DNA of 58,979 nt from assembly GCF_018332655.1 (NCBI RefSeq), contig NZ_BOQL01000035.1, positions 1 through 58,979 on the forward strand. The letters run 5' to 3'. Positions 57,609-58,979 of the stretch are shown in pieces. The stretch is from Actinoplanes auranticolor. GTDB lineage: Bacteria > Actinomycetota > Actinomycetes > Mycobacteriales > Micromonosporaceae. Made by a program: the position numbers and the translations under genes. Under the pieces are notes generated by a model that was not told where the DNA came from, did not search any database, and was given only the letters and a program-made list of their open reading frames with translations. Within the stretch, counting starts at the first letter, position 1; every line of letters starts with the position of its first letter.

Positions 57609-58634
57609 ATGTCTCGCTACGCCCTCCTCCTCGCGCCCTCCGCCAACCGCGTCTACGCCGACCAGGCAGGTCGACTGTCGCGGGCGGAGCTGGCCGCGTT
57701 CCGGCCCGTGCTCTCCTCGGAGGTGGCCGAGGTCGACGCCACCCGGATCGGCGGCGTGGAGTACCTGACGTTCACCGCGGACCTGCAGCCCCGGGACATC
57801 GCGTTCCTGTCGAACATGTCGGCCGGCTACGCCCTGTTCGAGCGGGCCGGGGACGACCTGCTGCGGCCGCTGGAGCTGACCCCGCTGGCCCGTTACGACA
57901 GCGACCTGATCACCATCCCCAAGTACGCCGGCAAGACCAACGAGCAGTTCACCAAGCTCCTGCTCAACCTGACGCTGTTGGCCTCGGCCTCGGCGCGCCG
58001 GATGCTCGACGGCCACCTGGTCGTCGGCGACTTCCTGGCCGGCCGGGGCACCACGCTCAACCAGGCGCTGATGTACGGCTACGACGCCATCGGCGTGGAG
58101 CTCGACGGCAAGGACGTCGAGGCGTACAAACTGTTCCTGCAGACCTGGCTCAAGCGCAAGCGCCTCAAGCACACCGCCGAGCTGAACCCGGTCCGCCGGC
58201 AGGGCCGCAAGGCCGCCCGCCGGATGGAGATCACCATGGCGGCCAGCAAGGAGGACCACAAGGCCGGCGCGGTGCAGAAGGTGATCATGCTGAACGCGGA
58301 CACCACCCAGCTCGACGGCCTGCTCCGGGCCAACTGCGTGGACGTGCTGGTCGTCGACCTGCCGTACGGCGTCGCACACGGCAGCTACGAGGACGAGGGC
58401 GGCATGTCCCGGCGCCCGCTGGACCTGCTGGAGCGGGCCGTGCCGCAGTGGGTGCACCTGCTGCGTCCCGGCGGGGCCATCGGCCTGTCCTGGAACACCA
58501 AGGTGGCCCGGCGTGAGCTGGCCGAGGACATCCTGGTCGCCAACGGGCTGGCGCTGGTGCCGTACGAGGACCTGAGCCACCGGGTCGACCAGGGCATCGA
58601 GCGTGACGTGGTGGTGGCCCGGAAATCCAGCTGA
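57609..58634 (+). CDS. TRM11/RlmKL-like RNA or DNA methyltransferase (UPF0020)
   Basis: 341 residues from ATG 57609. The catalytic motif DLPYGVAHGS is a variant of N-DPPY with Asp-Leu-Pro-Tyr. Motif I is in VVGDFLAGRGTTLNQALMYG, and GYDAIGVELDGKDVEAYKLF follows. Unlike THUMP-type tRNA methyltransferases, its N-terminal 120 residues have an actinobacteria-type region (YALLLAPSANRVYADQAGRL). The basic insert QTWLKRKRLKHTAELNPVRR may bind RNA. It lies just after the IF2 operon, with DUF503 next. Confidence 0.85.
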   Translation: MSRYALLLAPSANRVYADQAGRLSRAELAAFRPVLSSEVAEVDATRIGGVEYLTFTADLQPRDIAFLSNMSAGYALFERAGDDLLRPLELTPLARYDSDLITIPKYAGKTNEQFTKLLLNLTLLASASARRMLDGHLVVGDFLAGRGTTLNQALMYGYDAIGVELDGKDVEAYKLFLQTWLKRKRLKHTAELNPVRRQGRKAARRMEITMAASKEDHKAGAVQKVIMLNADTTQLDGLLRANCVDVLVVDLPYGVAHGSYEDEGGMSRRPLDLLERAVPQWVHLLRPGGAIGLSWNTKVARRELAEDILVANGLALVPYEDLSHRVDQGIERDVVVARKSS

Positions 58635-58669
58635 ATGGTCCGGGGTGACCCGGGTACTCTCGCTCGCTG

Positions 58670-58963
58670 ATGTATATCGAGACCGCACTCTTCGACCTGC
58701 TGCTGCCCGGCGACTCGCGCTCGCTCAAGCAGAAGCGTTCCTACGTCCGCCCGATCATCGCGATGCTGCGCAAATACGAGGTCAGCGTCGCGGAGGTGGG
58801 CGACCACGACGTCCACGGGCGGGCCCAGATCGGGGTCGCCGTGGTCGCCGCCGAGCCGTCCCAGGCCCGCGCGGTGATCGACACCTGCGAGCATCAGATG
58901 GCCGGCCGCCCCGAGATCGAGCTGCTCTCGGTCCGGCGCCGGCTGCACGGCGACGACGACTGA
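58670..58963 (+). CDS. DUF503 family protein
   Basis: 97 residues. MYIETALFDLLLPGDSRSLK, then QKRSYVRPIIAMLRKYEVSV and the strand AQIGVAVVAAEPSQARAVID match DUF503 (YlxP), normally between infB and rbfA. The structure is a ferredoxin-like alpha/beta domain. The role is unknown, but the position suggests a link to ribosome assembly. rbfA should begin just beyond the window end. Confidence 0.92.
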   Translation: MYIETALFDLLLPGDSRSLKQKRSYVRPIIAMLRKYEVSVAEVGDHDVHGRAQIGVAVVAAEPSQARAVIDTCEHQMAGRPEIELLSVRRRLHGDDD

Positions 58964-58979
58964 GCCCACCCGCGGCGGA

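Overview
This is a very GC-rich actinobacterial chromosome segment (most codons end in G or C). Gene order and small lineage genes suggest Micromonosporaceae, perhaps Actinoplanes-like; I infer this and could not search for it. The core follows the order I recall from Mycobacterium tuberculosis from yraN-comM-dprA (Rv2898c-2896c) through rpsB-tsf-pyrH-frr-cdsA-rlmN, DUF2631, dxr-rip1-ispG, the DUF4081 GNAT, glnA4 and its neighbours, map, and rimP-nusA-ylxR-infB. Lineage-specific blocks are inserted between these anchors.

Layout. 1-2.6 kb: end of an amino-acid permease gene, a GPP34 protein, a decayed proline-rich gene carrying ten exact-length 54-bp repeats, a tandem 41-bp start-codon module, and a small HTH gene. 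2.6-6.5 kb: dprA, a proline-rich ORF made of 36-bp repeats, comM and yraN, all reading leftward and overlapping or abutting. 6.6-14.5 kb: a membrane protein, then rpsB, tsf, pyrH, frr, cdsA, rlmN and a DivIVA-repeat protein. 14.6-22.3 kb: DUF2631, a metallo-beta-lactamase/Rieske fusion, a STAS protein, a flavin oxidoreductase, a TetR/MMPL pair sharing an operator, and a YihY protein. 22.4-26.0 kb: dxr-rseP-ispG. 26.0-36.6 kb: accessory regulators and enzymes (AraC, methyltransferase, a broken small membrane gene, PadR, GNAT, F420-type oxidoreductase), an ABC exporter, a DUF998-kinase-response regulator cassette, SDR and MerR. 36.7-44.1 kb: a candidate small ORF with an ATA start, then a gamma-glutamylation amine-catabolism cluster (permease, GlnA4-like ligase, aldehyde dehydrogenase, SDR, two gamma-glutamyl hydrolases). 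44.1-48.8 kb: an HD protein, a giant kinase-receiver-phosphatase fusion and a STAS protein. 48.9-59.0 kb: map, a VIT-type transporter, a nucleotidyltransferase, DUF4439 and a lipoprotein, rimP-nusA-ylxR-infB, a TRM-like methyltransferase and DUF503.

How the genes work together. The core modules are translation (S2, EF-Ts, RRF, RimP, NusA, IF2, RlmN, Map), UMP and CDP-diacylglycerol synthesis, the two MEP-pathway isoprenoid enzymes around an intramembrane protease, and natural-transformation or recombination functions (DprA, ComM, YraN). The most unusual signals are the two G-rich codon-periodic repeat arrays flanking dprA, the stacked ATGA re-initiation repeats next to one of them, the small ATA-start ORF with its own terminator, the MBL-Rieske fusion, and the single-chain kinase/receiver/PP2C/anti-sigma protein.
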